This document shows, in pieces, positions 7,854-16,649 of a DNA stretch of 64,000 nucleotides. Each line of letters starts with the position of its first letter. Position 1 is the stretch's first letter. The notes under the pieces were generated by a model, which saw only the letters and a program-made list of their open reading frames with translations, did no database searches and was not told the DNA's origin. The translations under genes were made by a program, and so were the position numbers. This stretch comes from Burkholderia gladioli (GTDB lineage Bacteria; Pseudomonadota; Gammaproteobacteria; Burkholderiales; Burkholderiaceae), in the NCBI RefSeq assembly GCF_000959725.1, contig NZ_CP009323.1, positions 4,402,001-4,466,000 on the forward strand, read 5' to 3'.

Positions 7854-8150
7854 AGTTTTATATAACAAAACTAATCATATGTTCAAGCGCCTCACGCGCG
7901 ACCGTAGCCTCATATCGAAGCTAAGATCGATAAAGAATCATCTTCATCCCGCGTCGGCCCAATCCGGTATTTAATACGCATCGGATCCAGTTCGCCTGTG
8001 CCTCCGTTGTATCCGACGTTTTCATCGCCCACGACAGCGCTATACTGAAACCTCGATGGTCGTTTCTCCTGCGTACTGGCCAAAGCTTGACCGATCGTCG
8101 AGCCATCCGCCGTCCCGCGGTTGCTCACAGATTGGGCCCAAGCGGCCACC
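7854..8150. other. Spacer between IS3 and the DUF4157 gene
   Basis: Contains an antisense open frame (minus strand, about 8170 to 7910, roughly 86 residues) with no recognised family. Its start overlaps the start of the DUF4157 gene. Coding status is undecided, and no clear promoter was found. Confidence 0.35.
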
Positions 8151-9929
8151 ATGCCCATTTCCAAGCTCATGCGACGACTCCCTCTCGCCCGCTTGAAACA
8201 AACCGCGCCGCAGGCGAGCGCGCCCCGGCAAATCGCCCCGGCCAGCCCTGCCATCGCTTCCACCGAGGCGTCCACCCCGATGGGCGACTACCACTACGCG
8301 CCGAGCGCGATCCAGCGGCGCCGCGCCGATGCGCCCGGTGCCGCGGCACCGCCTTCGGCTACGAACCACGCTGGCGGCAATCGGCAGTCGCTGCCCGCGT
8401 CATTGCAAGCCGGCCTTGAGCAGCTGGGCGGCATCGCGCTGGACCATGCGCGCGTGCATTACGATTCACCGCTGCCCGCGCGCTACGCGGCTTCCGCCTA
8501 TGTGCGCGGTGCCGATATCCATCTCGCGCCGGGGCGCCGCCAGGACCTGCCGCATGAAGGCTGGCATCTGGTGCAGCAAGCCCAGGGGCGCGTGGCGGCC
8601 AGCACGTATCACCAGGGCTCGCCATTCAACGACAACCCCGCGCTCGAACACGAAGCCGACCGGATGGGCCAGCGCGCGCAACGGCTCGGCGCGACGACCG
8701 GTGGACGGGCTGCAACGGCCGACATGGCGCGGCAGAGCGTGGCACGCGCCGCGCCGCATGCCGGCAAGGCGGTACTGCAGGCCAAGCTGACGGTCAACAA
8801 ACAACTGGTCGACGTCAAGAATGCCGAGGAAACCGTCGACACCCTGGCAGGCAAGATCGGCGACGCCACGCTGAGAGAGCAATACACCCAGTATCTCGAT
8901 ACCCACCGCGAGCGTCTCCTGCACGTGGTCCGCAAGTGGGCTGCCTCACCCGGCCATCAAGGTATCAAGGGTTTCGTGGAACGCCCGCAAGGTGGCGACA
9001 AACCCGTCAAGGCCCGGGCACGGGCCTATGACTCGGACGACGGCTTTGCGGCGGCCTTGCTGGCCGAAGCGCGCTCGCAAGACAAGAAGCGCAACGAGAA
9101 GGCTTACGCACAGGAGATCGTCGGCAACGAAGATATTCGCGGGGAACTGGTCGGGCTGATCGCCGAGCAAATTCCGCAAGCGCTGGACAGTTATCGCACC
9201 ACAATTGGCGAGGTCGCAAAGCTCAACCCGAAGAACCGCCGGACCTATCTCGAATACGTACGCACCGATCAGGCGACCACCATTGAACAAGTCCTGACGG
9301 CACCGGGCAAGCACAGCTTCGGGGAACTGGTGGCGGCAATCCATGACGTGCAGGAACTGCTGTACCAGACCCGGAACGCAGAACTGCAGCCCCGTGTTCC
9401 GGATGAACAGGAACGCAATCTCCTGAACCCGCATGCGCTGCACCCCCTCGACTACCGCGGCTCGACCTACAGCGAAGACGGCAAGTCAATCGAGCGCACC
9501 CTGGTCGATCGCGCCTGGCGCGGCCCGGACGCCACACCGCGTCCGAGCAATCCGCACGTGCGCACCGCCATGCTGCTCGACAACCCCACTGACATGGGGC
9601 CATCGATGACGGCCGCGCGCATGTTCGTGCTGGCGGCGGCCGGCGGTGCCAGGAGCCATCAGATCGAGGCGCTGGCGCTGGCCTTGTTCGCGTTTTGGAA
9701 CCGGACCTACCGGCGGGACATCACCGACATCCATCGCTATCACTTCACCATGGACATGGCCGCGAATTTCGGCGTCGACTACGATCCGACCCAAGTCATC
9801 GACAAGGAAGCGCGAGATCAAAACGACCAGCGCAGGCGGGACAAACGTGAGAAGTACTGGAAACAGCGCGAGAAGTTCAACCTGGCAGAGATCGGCTCCG
9901 AGTTCGACGACTACGATTACATCGACTGA
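8151..9929 (+). CDS. DUF4157 (eCIS core-like) domain protein
   Basis: 592 residues from the ATG at 8151; TTG 8121 and ATG 8169 are possible alternatives, and none has a clear Shine-Dalgarno. The DUF4157 region covers about residues 70-185: GLEQLGGIALDHARVHYDS, then YVRGADIHLAPG, and a zinc-protease-like HEGWH near residue 135 in LPHEGWHLVQQAQGRV, with ALEHEADRMG downstream. This is the canonical DUF4157 layout. The remaining 400 residues are helical and highly charged near the end and match nothing I recognise. DUF4157 proteins are common cargo or companions of extracellular contractile injection systems, but no such locus is in the window. Confidence 0.8.
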   Translation: MPISKLMRRLPLARLKQTAPQASAPRQIAPASPAIASTEASTPMGDYHYAPSAIQRRRADAPGAAAPPSATNHAGGNRQSLPASLQAGLEQLGGIALDHARVHYDSPLPARYAASAYVRGADIHLAPGRRQDLPHEGWHLVQQAQGRVAASTYHQGSPFNDNPALEHEADRMGQRAQRLGATTGGRAATADMARQSVARAAPHAGKAVLQAKLTVNKQLVDVKNAEETVDTLAGKIGDATLREQYTQYLDTHRERLLHVVRKWAASPGHQGIKGFVERPQGGDKPVKARARAYDSDDGFAAALLAEARSQDKKRNEKAYAQEIVGNEDIRGELVGLIAEQIPQALDSYRTTIGEVAKLNPKNRRTYLEYVRTDQATTIEQVLTAPGKHSFGELVAAIHDVQELLYQTRNAELQPRVPDEQERNLLNPHALHPLDYRGSTYSEDGKSIERTLVDRAWRGPDATPRPSNPHVRTAMLLDNPTDMGPSMTAARMFVLAAAGGARSHQIEALALALFAFWNRTYRRDITDIHRYHFTMDMAANFGVDYDPTQVIDKEARDQNDQRRRDKREKYWKQREKFNLAEIGSEFDDYDYID

Positions 9930-10415
9930 AGGGCCTGACGGCGCAGCCGAGTGGCCTTGGCCAATCAGCATCCGGCGGCCAGGTTGGATCGCAGCGCCTC
10001 GATGCGTGCCGATGCTCCAGGCGCAGGTTTCCGCGTGATGTGCCTCGTCGGTGGCCAATAGGCCCATGTCAACTGACGGCCCGAAAAAGAAAAAGCCCCG
10101 CAAGTCCGAGAACTTGCGGGGCTTTGTCACCGCCTATTGGCGGAGACGGAGGAATACCAAATCGCCCGAAAGCCCTTTACTGACAAGCCTCCGAGAAAGT
10201 GTCCTTTCCCTACCCATACTTCTACCCATACCAAAAAAGACCGGCTTTTAGACTGCCTGGGACGGTCCAATTCCCAGTTCCAACCATCAAAACACGGTTC
10301 GAATCCTACTCGCACGCCCCTGATTGGCGGGGGCCTGCTCGCGGTCAACGAAGACTTTGACGTTGCGCGTCGCTGGCGCTGCCCCTGTTGATCGAACACA
10401 CAGGCTCTGCCCCGC
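9930..10415. other. Intergenic stretch with terminator and tRNA-like scrap
   Basis: No gene supported. It holds the hairpin described at 10092-10125, a small CCGCC-TATT-GGCGG hairpin near 10131-10145, and GGTTCGAATCC near 10308. The last resembles a tRNA T-arm but its stem does not pair and no tRNA body surrounds it. Confidence 0.5.
10092..10125 (-). terminator. Rho-independent terminator (minus-strand tail)
   Basis: A 14-bp perfect stem AAAGCCCCGCAAGT / ACTTGCGGGGCTTT with a 6-nt loop. Read on the minus strand it is followed by TTCTTTTTC, so it would stop leftward transcription. Confidence 0.7.
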
Positions 10416-10698
10416 TACAGCTCGAAGTCCTTCCGGAAACAAGCTATTTGATGCATCCGTTCGTGCAATATCGTGACGATACCGATGTCGCCATTTGAGA
10501 ACCAGCGCCGAAATAGCCATCACACCGAATCCCGCGGGGCCGCGACGGTGTCTCGCGCGTCGCAATACCATAAAAGGCATCAACAAACCCGGCAAGGTAG
10601 GGGTCGGCTTGGGTCTCCCAACGCTCCCGCGTGTAACGGTAAATTCCGTCGAGCCGGAAAGATGCGGCCTCTCGGACGCGAATCCGTACTTCGTGCAC
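10416..10698 (-). pseudogene. ParE/RelE-type toxin, frameshifted
   Basis: Starts with GTG at 10698 (MHEVRIRVREAASFRLDG) and reads as a RelE/ParE-superfamily toxin: IYRYTRERWETQADPYLAGF, then DGYF. The frame then slips by one base near 10505-10512. The other frame continues with the expected family ending RWFSNGDIGIVTILHERMHQ and a stop at 10416. A single missing base explains the break, so this is either a recent inactivation or a sequencing error. The antitoxin gene ends 6 bases upstream. Confidence 0.75.
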
Positions 10699-10704
10699 GG
10701 CACG

Positions 10705-10965
10705 TCAACTCCGGTTGCGCGCAATCACATCAGCCGCCGTCAACGGCGTGTACGAGGACTCCGGCGCAGCGTATGCGTGACCCAACTCAGCCCTGAGTCG
10801 ATCGAATGCGTCCGCCTCGTTGAGCTCGTTGTGGCGCAGAATCTGGTCCCGGACATACTCACTAACGTTTTCATACGCGTCAATTTCGCCGACGTTCTCC
10901 GCGGCGAAGTTGCTCAGCCGGCTCTTGGGGCGAACCGTAATTGTCGTTGCTGCAGCGCGAGACAT
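10705..10965 (-). CDS. ParD-like antitoxin
   Basis: 86 residues. The N-terminal part TITVRPKSRLSNFAAENV resembles a ribbon-helix-helix DNA-binding domain, and YENVSEYVRDQILRHNELNE is the family's conserved helix. The C-terminus is presumably toxin-binding. It lies just upstream of the broken ParE-type toxin in the usual antitoxin-first order. It would still repress its own promoter if expressed. Confidence 0.75.
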   Translation of the reverse strand: MSRAAATTITVRPKSRLSNFAAENVGEIDAYENVSEYVRDQILRHNELNEADAFDRLRAELGHAYAAPESSYTPLTAADVIARNRS

Positions 10966-10997
10966 GGCAACCCCACTTCATCAATGTCTTCAATATG

Positions 10998-11327
10998 CTA
11001 AAAATGAATACACGCGCAAATGGGGTTCTTAACCGCACACGCGCCAGAACCGCTCGCTAACATCTCCCTCTGCCGAACAGGCGGGTACCGTTCAGCGCCG
11101 TGACAGAAAACCACCCCGGGCTCCTCCAGAAAATATCCCCCGCAGTGCCAAAGCATTCTCCTGCTCAGCTGTGAGTTTGCAACGCTCGAGCAGAGACAGT
11201 CATTGGCGCAAACCTGCCGGCGATTTCTCAATCTGATTCTCGCGCGCCTCTTATCCAGATCGTCGCGCGACCGCTCAGACCCTTTCTTCAACAAAATCGC
11301 AATAGCCTCTAACTCCCCAAGATTCAT
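10998..11327 (-). CDS. Hypothetical ORF downstream of the defence operon
   Basis: A 109-codon frame beginning MNLGELEAIAILLKKG and rich in Cys and Arg later on. No family is recognised, and the coding likelihood is modest because the 3' half looks random. It could be the truncated tail of an islet gene. Confidence 0.25.
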   Translation of the reverse strand: MNLGELEAIAILLKKGSERSRDDLDKRRARIRLRNRRQVCANDCLCSSVANSQLSRRMLWHCGGYFLEEPGVVFCHGAERYPPVRQREMLASGSGACAVKNPICACIHF

Positions 11328-11402
11328 TTGCGGAGTCGAGGTACCTCCGCTCCTCAGAGCCCGGGGAACGACTCCCGTGAAGCGCCTGCAGCGATGAGAA
11401 AT

Positions 11403-13358
11403 TCAAATCGGCAGAAAGACTATTTCGAGGTAATCCCCATTCTCTAGCGCTGGAACCGCAGTGCTCGCAAAAATCTTCGCAAATTTTGGTCGATCTTTCG
11501 TAGACCTCTCGCCACTTCGAGAGATATTCAGTCCGTGCTTGAAATCAATCTTCCGCTCCATGTCCCCCTTCCCTGTAAACCCTCGCGCGGCTACATCGCG
11601 TAGTAACGCACTTACGTCGGCAGCATTCGGTATTCCTTTCAGTGCATTCGGCAGCGCGATCAGTACGTCAATGAGTTGAGCCATTTCTTCGCGGATATGG
11701 GAGGGAAGAAAGATATCGCAATTCGCCTTGTGTGGTCGGATAATACCCACCACATCGCCGCTCGAAATCTCCTTCGTCGCAATGCGACCCTGATTCTGCT
11801 GTATCAGGGAGATGGATATCTTCGAAATATAATGCACATAGTGGGGAACCACGGGGAGGCCTATACGACCAACCGCCTGCATGGCCGACGCCTGGATGTT
11901 CAAGGCGTAGAGCTCATTCATTCGACCGATCAGCGTCCACATCCGCCGATCATCCAAATGACCGATCTTGACAGTTCTGAGATCTTTAAAGCCGCCCCAG
12001 TCCACCGAGAAATACTTTTGCCCAACCCTGTAGACTTGATGCTCTTTTGCGATCTGATCGATCGTCAGCTTCAAAAGTGAAGCCTCGGCGGCCACATCAA
12101 GTTCCGTTAGCGCCCCTTCCACACAAAGCACTTGGTCATTAGTAATTTTGCACTGAATCAAATCGCACGTCTGTGAGACCGCGAGGAGAACAATTTTCGG
12201 TTCGCAGAGTGATTGATACATATTTGCGAACTGAATTTTTTCAAGTCCACATTCTGGCGCGGTCTGCTCAAGTGTGGCAAGAAAGGAAGCCTCATAAAAT
12301 AGCTCCGGTATGAGCTGTTGGGGCTTGAGTTGTCCCAACAGGACTTCATCGGAGCTACCTACTCCACGCCCGGCTTTCACGAAATCGACCTTCTTCAGCA
12401 GTTTGGAAGTCAGAACCTGGCCATATAGCCATGCCAGATAGTCGTCCAACGTACCTTCGTCTTTCAGCTGTGCCGCATGGAATGTGACAAGGTCTTCGAG
12501 CTCCAAGCTTTCAATCGACTCTGCGATTTCTTTGGCTGCCTCCTCATATCCTTTTCGGAGACCTTTATAAACCGAATAGAATTCGAGCAATTTCTTAGCA
12601 GAAATCGTATGGTACTCCTTCGCCAGACCAACCACGCGGCCATCAAATTGCAAATCGGCTTTCGGTACCATACGAAAATAGCTGGACATCGTCCTGGAGC
12701 CTTTTCTGAACTCCAGAGCCTTCGTCTCTGTCTCGCTAGGATTTAGTGCACTACTGATCAAAAGGACAAAGGGAGGCGTAGCGGTGGTGGACTTGAAACA
12801 ATGAGCCGAAACCCCACTAAGCCAATGCGTGCTCTCAGCGATCTTCTTGTAGTCAGCGTCATTCGAAAGCATGTAGTCGATGACGATGATGGAGGGAACA
12901 TCGTTTGGATTGAAGGGGGGCAATGAGTGAAACAGTACGACCTCGAACCCTGCGTCATGAAGACCGACCCTTACCTTCTCGAGAAGTTCCACCCGAGCGT
13001 GCCAAATACTAGCCAACTCTCCCCATTCATTCCTAAGTTCTCCAAAGCGTGGGGACGATGCAATCTTGCCCCAGAACTTGATATCGGCACCTGCGTTCTC
13101 GAGCCACGGGTCAAAGTATGCTGAGGTGCGCACATCTCCTACAGGCTTGTATTCGGCGACAAACCATTCCCTGACATCTTGATGGTCAGACAACAGTTGA
13201 CGCAAGGAAGGAATACACGCTGCAAGTACCTGACGCTGGGGGGCTGCCCACGCATCATCAATGAAATAAGCTCGCGGGCGAGCCACCCGCAGCATGGACG
13301 AACCGGTATGAGTAGCAAGATTCAACATGCCCCCGCTCATATCTTCATTATTGTTCAT
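11403..13358 (-). CDS. Atypical receiver-domain protein, partner of the GHKL kinase-like protein
   Basis: 651 residues. The N-terminal part looks like a stretched response-regulator fold: an acidic pair in AYFIDDAWAAP near residue 32, a probable phospho-acceptor Asp in SIIVIDYML near residue 160, and LLISSA at the position of the conserved Ser/Thr. About 100 extra residues lie between the acidic pair and that Asp. The remaining 450 residues are unfamiliar; SQTCDLIQCKI lies near residue 420. The start is 2 bases after the stop of the kinase-like gene, so the two are co-translated. No DNA-binding domain is obvious, so an effector rather than a transcription factor is likely. Function unknown. 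Confidence 0.7.
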   Translation of the reverse strand: MNNNEDMSGGMLNLATHTGSSMLRVARPRAYFIDDAWAAPQRQVLAACIPSLRQLLSDHQDVREWFVAEYKPVGDVRTSAYFDPWLENAGADIKFWGKIASSPRFGELRNEWGELASIWHARVELLEKVRVGLHDAGFEVVLFHSLPPFNPNDVPSIIVIDYMLSNDADYKKIAESTHWLSGVSAHCFKSTTATPPFVLLISSALNPSETETKALEFRKGSRTMSSYFRMVPKADLQFDGRVVGLAKEYHTISAKKLLEFYSVYKGLRKGYEEAAKEIAESIESLELEDLVTFHAAQLKDEGTLDDYLAWLYGQVLTSKLLKKVDFVKAGRGVGSSDEVLLGQLKPQQLIPELFYEASFLATLEQTAPECGLEKIQFANMYQSLCEPKIVLLAVSQTCDLIQCKITNDQVLCVEGALTELDVAAEASLLKLTIDQIAKEHQVYRVGQKYFSVDWGGFKDLRTVKIGHLDDRRMWTLIGRMNELYALNIQASAMQAVGRIGLPVVPHYVHYISKISISLIQQNQGRIATKEISSGDVVGIIRPHKANCDIFLPSHIREEMAQLIDVLIALPNALKGIPNAADVSALLRDVAARGFTGKGDMERKIDFKHGLNISRSGERSTKDRPKFAKIFASTAVPALENGDYLEIVFLPI

Positions 13359-13360
13359 GG

Positions 13361-15775
13361 TTACGCGAATTTAAATCGAAAACCTTTATAGATATCTTTG
13401 GTTTCATCCCAAAGCAGCTCGATCTTTACACTATTATCATCACTCAACCGCTTTGTTATGTAGAGTCCCAAACCACGTCCGGCAGAAGCAGGTTTCTTGC
13501 TCCAGAAGGGGTCAAATATCTTGTCTGCGTCCTGCTCCTCGATTCCCGGTCCGTTGTCAACAAAATCAATCGTTTTTTGGTTAAGGTCGTACTCGACCGT
13601 AATCGCGGAATGAACACCCTGTTCTCCGCCCTGCAGATCAATCAGCGAATCTCGCGTGGATAGCCAATAGACGGAATTAGATATAAGGTTTTCGAAAATT
13701 TGGAAGATCTGCCCGGGAACTACGCAGGTAATCAGAGAATCGTTTAACCTTCGCTCAAAGTCAACGCTGATTTTGTGGCGTTCGAATTGAGCCTCATGAG
13801 CGCTGATCAGCGTATCGATGACTTCCAGGACATCACAGTCCGATTTGACCTGTCTTCCCGGGGTACTAACCGGATCAAGGATTCGCAACCTTTTTTCGAG
13901 CGTCTTAAGCTGTTGCTGAAGTGATCTCAAGGTCGGAGACAGCTTGGCGGCCTTTGCCTCACGGTCAAGATCACCAAGTGTGTACTTCGCGGTTCGAGCA
14001 AGTTCATGGACAATAAACTCTACCAACATCCCGACACCGGCCAAATGAACATACGTCTCGGCGCCTTCCTGCTGCTTTCTAATGGTGGATTTCGCGTGTG
14101 CCCACGCCAGCTCCAGTTGATCGATGTGTGATCGCAGCTCGCGAATGGAGGCATCGCTCTCAGGAAGCTTTTTGGAAAGGATCGTCAGTGACGCTTTGGC
14201 CGACTTCGATTTTTCTTTTACCGTTTGATCAATTTTTTGAACAGAATTTAATGCCAGCCTGGTAGAGCGCTCCTCGTGCGCAGACACACGCGATCCCAGC
14301 TCCTTCCAGATCCCCTGTTGAAGGCACTGAATGAGCGCCCGCTTCTCTGGGGAGTCCCGCATGCCTTCACGGTTCGTTTGATCCTTGAGGGCAGGATTCG
14401 TTTCTGACCCAATCCGGACGTAGCCGACGAACTGCCCCCGGTTTAGCTTGAAAGATCGCCGGCGGAGCGCCCGCTGGTCAAGGGATAACCAATCGTCTTC
14501 CGGGGAAGCGTAGGGATACACGCGATAACCATCACGATATACCAACAGTCCACCGCCCCATAGCTCGAGCCATTCCTTGAAATCGTTTCTCGCATCCTTC
14601 TCGGAAATCTCTTGTCCTTTTCTTTGACGGTTAAACCAATAACCTTTCATCGAGAAAGGACCGAGGGTATCGATTCCCGCATATCGAGGGGCATTGCTCC
14701 GAACTTGGCCCGGAACCATCGGCTCATTTTCATCAGCGAGCATGCTATATACCCCATCACCCTCTGCAAATATTTCCTGTGAATCCTCATCAACCTGGCC
14801 GCCCTGCGACGGCACACGAAAAATAGCCTTTCCCTTCAGGACCGGTAAAGGTTTGCGGCTCGCTGATCGGGCATCACTAGGCGGAGATTTGTAGAAAAAT
14901 TCCATCTCGAGATAGCCATGCCATCCTCTCAACCAGTCCTGATCGATTTCGACGAAAGCATCCCTCAGCTCATCGCCGTTAAAGAAGAGCCTGATGTCGA
15001 GCCGAATCGAATGACGGTCAAAGGGATCCTGCAATTTTGATAGATGCGTTCTCGCAATACGACGCAACGTTTGTTCCGACCAATCGCTTTGCAAATCAGA
15101 AACAGTTATTCTGGTTCCTTGACTCTTGTCTTTTTCATCGGCAAGAGACTCTAGCGTCGGATGAAACTCCGATATATCGAGTTCAACATTGTCCTCCAGA
15201 GAGCCCCAATCACAGCCCAGCCGGGAGAAATTCTTGTCGGTTGTGGTTGTTGTGGTGACGACCAGCCGCCGTCCCAGGCGCATCGCCGAAAGCCGCCCAA
15301 TACCTTTCTCCCCGAGATATTTACTCCCGGCTTTACCTACACGATTAGGCGTTCCGACCGTCAGGAAATTTTTGACGAGCGAGTCTTTTGTCATTCCATC
15401 GCCAAAATCTTCGACCTCCAGATAGGAACAGTTCGAATACGCATCACGAAGCAAAAGGATAGCTTCGTCGCTGCCTACTCCCGATAAAGTATCCAACAGC
15501 GCAGACTTGAAAAGCTCACTCGCATCAGGACTGATGTATTGCTGGATCCATTTGGATACGACAGCCCGTGTCAGCGGCTTGCCGGAAGCCTTGATCTCGG
15601 ATTGGAATTTTAGATAATCAGAATGCTTTAACCAAGAGAACACCCGGATGATGACTTTCTCAGTCTTGGCGTCGACTGCGTTTTTTATCAACTCATATAG
15701 TGCAACTTCGTCCGAGCTGATCAGTTCAGCGCCCAATTCGAGCAACACACGCGCTTTAACATTGAATTGATACAT
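13361..15775 (-). CDS. Double-GHKL ATPase / histidine kinase-like protein
   Basis: 804 residues with two GHKL ATPase modules. The N-terminal one is Hsp90/MutL-like: LYELIKNAVDAKTEKV (N-box) near residue 28, EDFGDGMTKDSL near 120, and GEKGIGRLSAMRLG near 155. The C-terminal one is histidine-kinase-like: a candidate His in VEFIVHELARTAKY near 570, IFENLISNSVYWL (N-box), VDNGPGIEE near 740, and GRGLGLYITK near 767. A coiled-coil-like segment lies between. No membrane segment is seen, so it is cytoplasmic. Gene context (46 bp downstream of the PAPS-reductase-like gene, 2 bp before the receiver protein) ties it to the phosphorothioation-like operon. A damage-sensing or restriction role is inference. 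Confidence 0.8.
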   Translation of the reverse strand: MYQFNVKARVLLELGAELISSDEVALYELIKNAVDAKTEKVIIRVFSWLKHSDYLKFQSEIKASGKPLTRAVVSKWIQQYISPDASELFKSALLDTLSGVGSDEAILLLRDAYSNCSYLEVEDFGDGMTKDSLVKNFLTVGTPNRVGKAGSKYLGEKGIGRLSAMRLGRRLVVTTTTTTDKNFSRLGCDWGSLEDNVELDISEFHPTLESLADEKDKSQGTRITVSDLQSDWSEQTLRRIARTHLSKLQDPFDRHSIRLDIRLFFNGDELRDAFVEIDQDWLRGWHGYLEMEFFYKSPPSDARSASRKPLPVLKGKAIFRVPSQGGQVDEDSQEIFAEGDGVYSMLADENEPMVPGQVRSNAPRYAGIDTLGPFSMKGYWFNRQRKGQEISEKDARNDFKEWLELWGGGLLVYRDGYRVYPYASPEDDWLSLDQRALRRRSFKLNRGQFVGYVRIGSETNPALKDQTNREGMRDSPEKRALIQCLQQGIWKELGSRVSAHEERSTRLALNSVQKIDQTVKEKSKSAKASLTILSKKLPESDASIRELRSHIDQLELAWAHAKSTIRKQQEGAETYVHLAGVGMLVEFIVHELARTAKYTLGDLDREAKAAKLSPTLRSLQQQLKTLEKRLRILDPVSTPGRQVKSDCDVLEVIDTLISAHEAQFERHKISVDFERRLNDSLITCVVPGQIFQIFENLISNSVYWLSTRDSLIDLQGGEQGVHSAITVEYDLNQKTIDFVDNGPGIEEQDADKIFDPFWSKKPASAGRGLGLYITKRLSDDNSVKIELLWDETKDIYKGFRFKFA

Positions 15776-15821
15776 GGCGATATAGCTAGTTATCGTTTTA
15801 GAGCCGGCAAACCAGACATCC

Positions 15822-16649
15822 CTAGAGTTGGCAAACTAGGCAACCCTGATCATCGTCATCGTCTGGCTCTTCTGCCTGGACATCCTGTGCGAACACTTCG
15901 GCCAGGGTCGCGTTTTCCTTGCGGGCGGCCTTCCGTTCGACACGAATGACATGTTCCCGCCTGATCTGCTCCATCCGGGCAGGCTGCTCCATCTCCGCAA
16001 GGCTCTCTCCCTGACTCCACGTGAAGAAATTCCCTGTCTTCTCATACGGACGCTCGTACTCCTTCGCCTTGTCATAGAGATCTGGATACGTCTCTTTCAA
16101 CCGGACCCATTCGATCTTCTGCTGGTAGAAACAAAAATAGCAGCCGGATCGTGTTCGGCCCCACTTCGTGTATGGTGGCATCCCCACACCGGAGCTGCGC
16201 AGGATTTCCTCGATATCACGCAGGATCAGACCGTCTTCCTTGAAAGGGTAGACGGCCGTGATGTTTGGCTTGTGACTGATGTAGCCACTGCGTTCTTCGT
16301 CCGCCCGGAGGCCAACATAGTTGATGACTTCGTCATTGCCGCAATGCTGCTCGAACGGCTTGAGCTTTAACGCCCGCGTGCACCAGCGACGATGATTCGA
16401 AGGAATCATCCCGCCGTACATCTCATACCAGTGATCAAAACCCACGTCGGCGTTCAGACGAGTCACTTCCTTGCCGAGGTAGCTGGAAATCCGTTCCAGA
16501 TACTCGTAGGTTTCCGGCAATTCCTTGCGGGTATCGCTGAAGATGTACTCCATCTCTGGCACCCGGTCGCGCATATAGATCGCCAATGCTGCACTGTCCT
16601 TGCCGCCCGACAGGCTCAGAATGTGTCTAACCCGCTTTTCTTCGGCCAT
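15822..16649 (-). CDS. PAPS reductase-like PP-loop protein (SspD/DndC-like)
   Basis: 275 residues from the ATG at 16649. The PP-loop SGGKDS is at residues 14-19; cysteines follow in HRRWCTRALKLK and SGCYFCFYQQK, suggesting an iron-sulfur site as in DndC. It ends with an acidic linker and CLVCQL. Such ATP pyrophosphatases activate DNA for sulfur insertion in Dnd/Ssp phosphorothioation. Its start overlaps the end of the ATPase gene by 23 bp, so they share an operon with the DUF4007 gene. BREX type 4 BrxP is a related alternative, but no PglZ or BrxL gene is present. Confidence 0.8.
   Translation of the reverse strand: MAEEKRVRHILSLSGGKDSAALAIYMRDRVPEMEYIFSDTRKELPETYEYLERISSYLGKEVTRLNADVGFDHWYEMYGGMIPSNHRRWCTRALKLKPFEQHCGNDEVINYVGLRADEERSGYISHKPNITAVYPFKEDGLILRDIEEILRSSGVGMPPYTKWGRTRSGCYFCFYQQKIEWVRLKETYPDLYDKAKEYERPYEKTGNFFTWSQGESLAEMEQPARMEQIRREHVIRVERKAARKENATLAEVFAQDVQAEEPDDDDDQGCLVCQL

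Noticed and set aside
10290..10325. tRNA gene or attachment site (GGTTCGAATCC)
   Set aside because: The flanking T-stem does not pair and no D-arm or anticodon arm fits. At most a decayed fragment.
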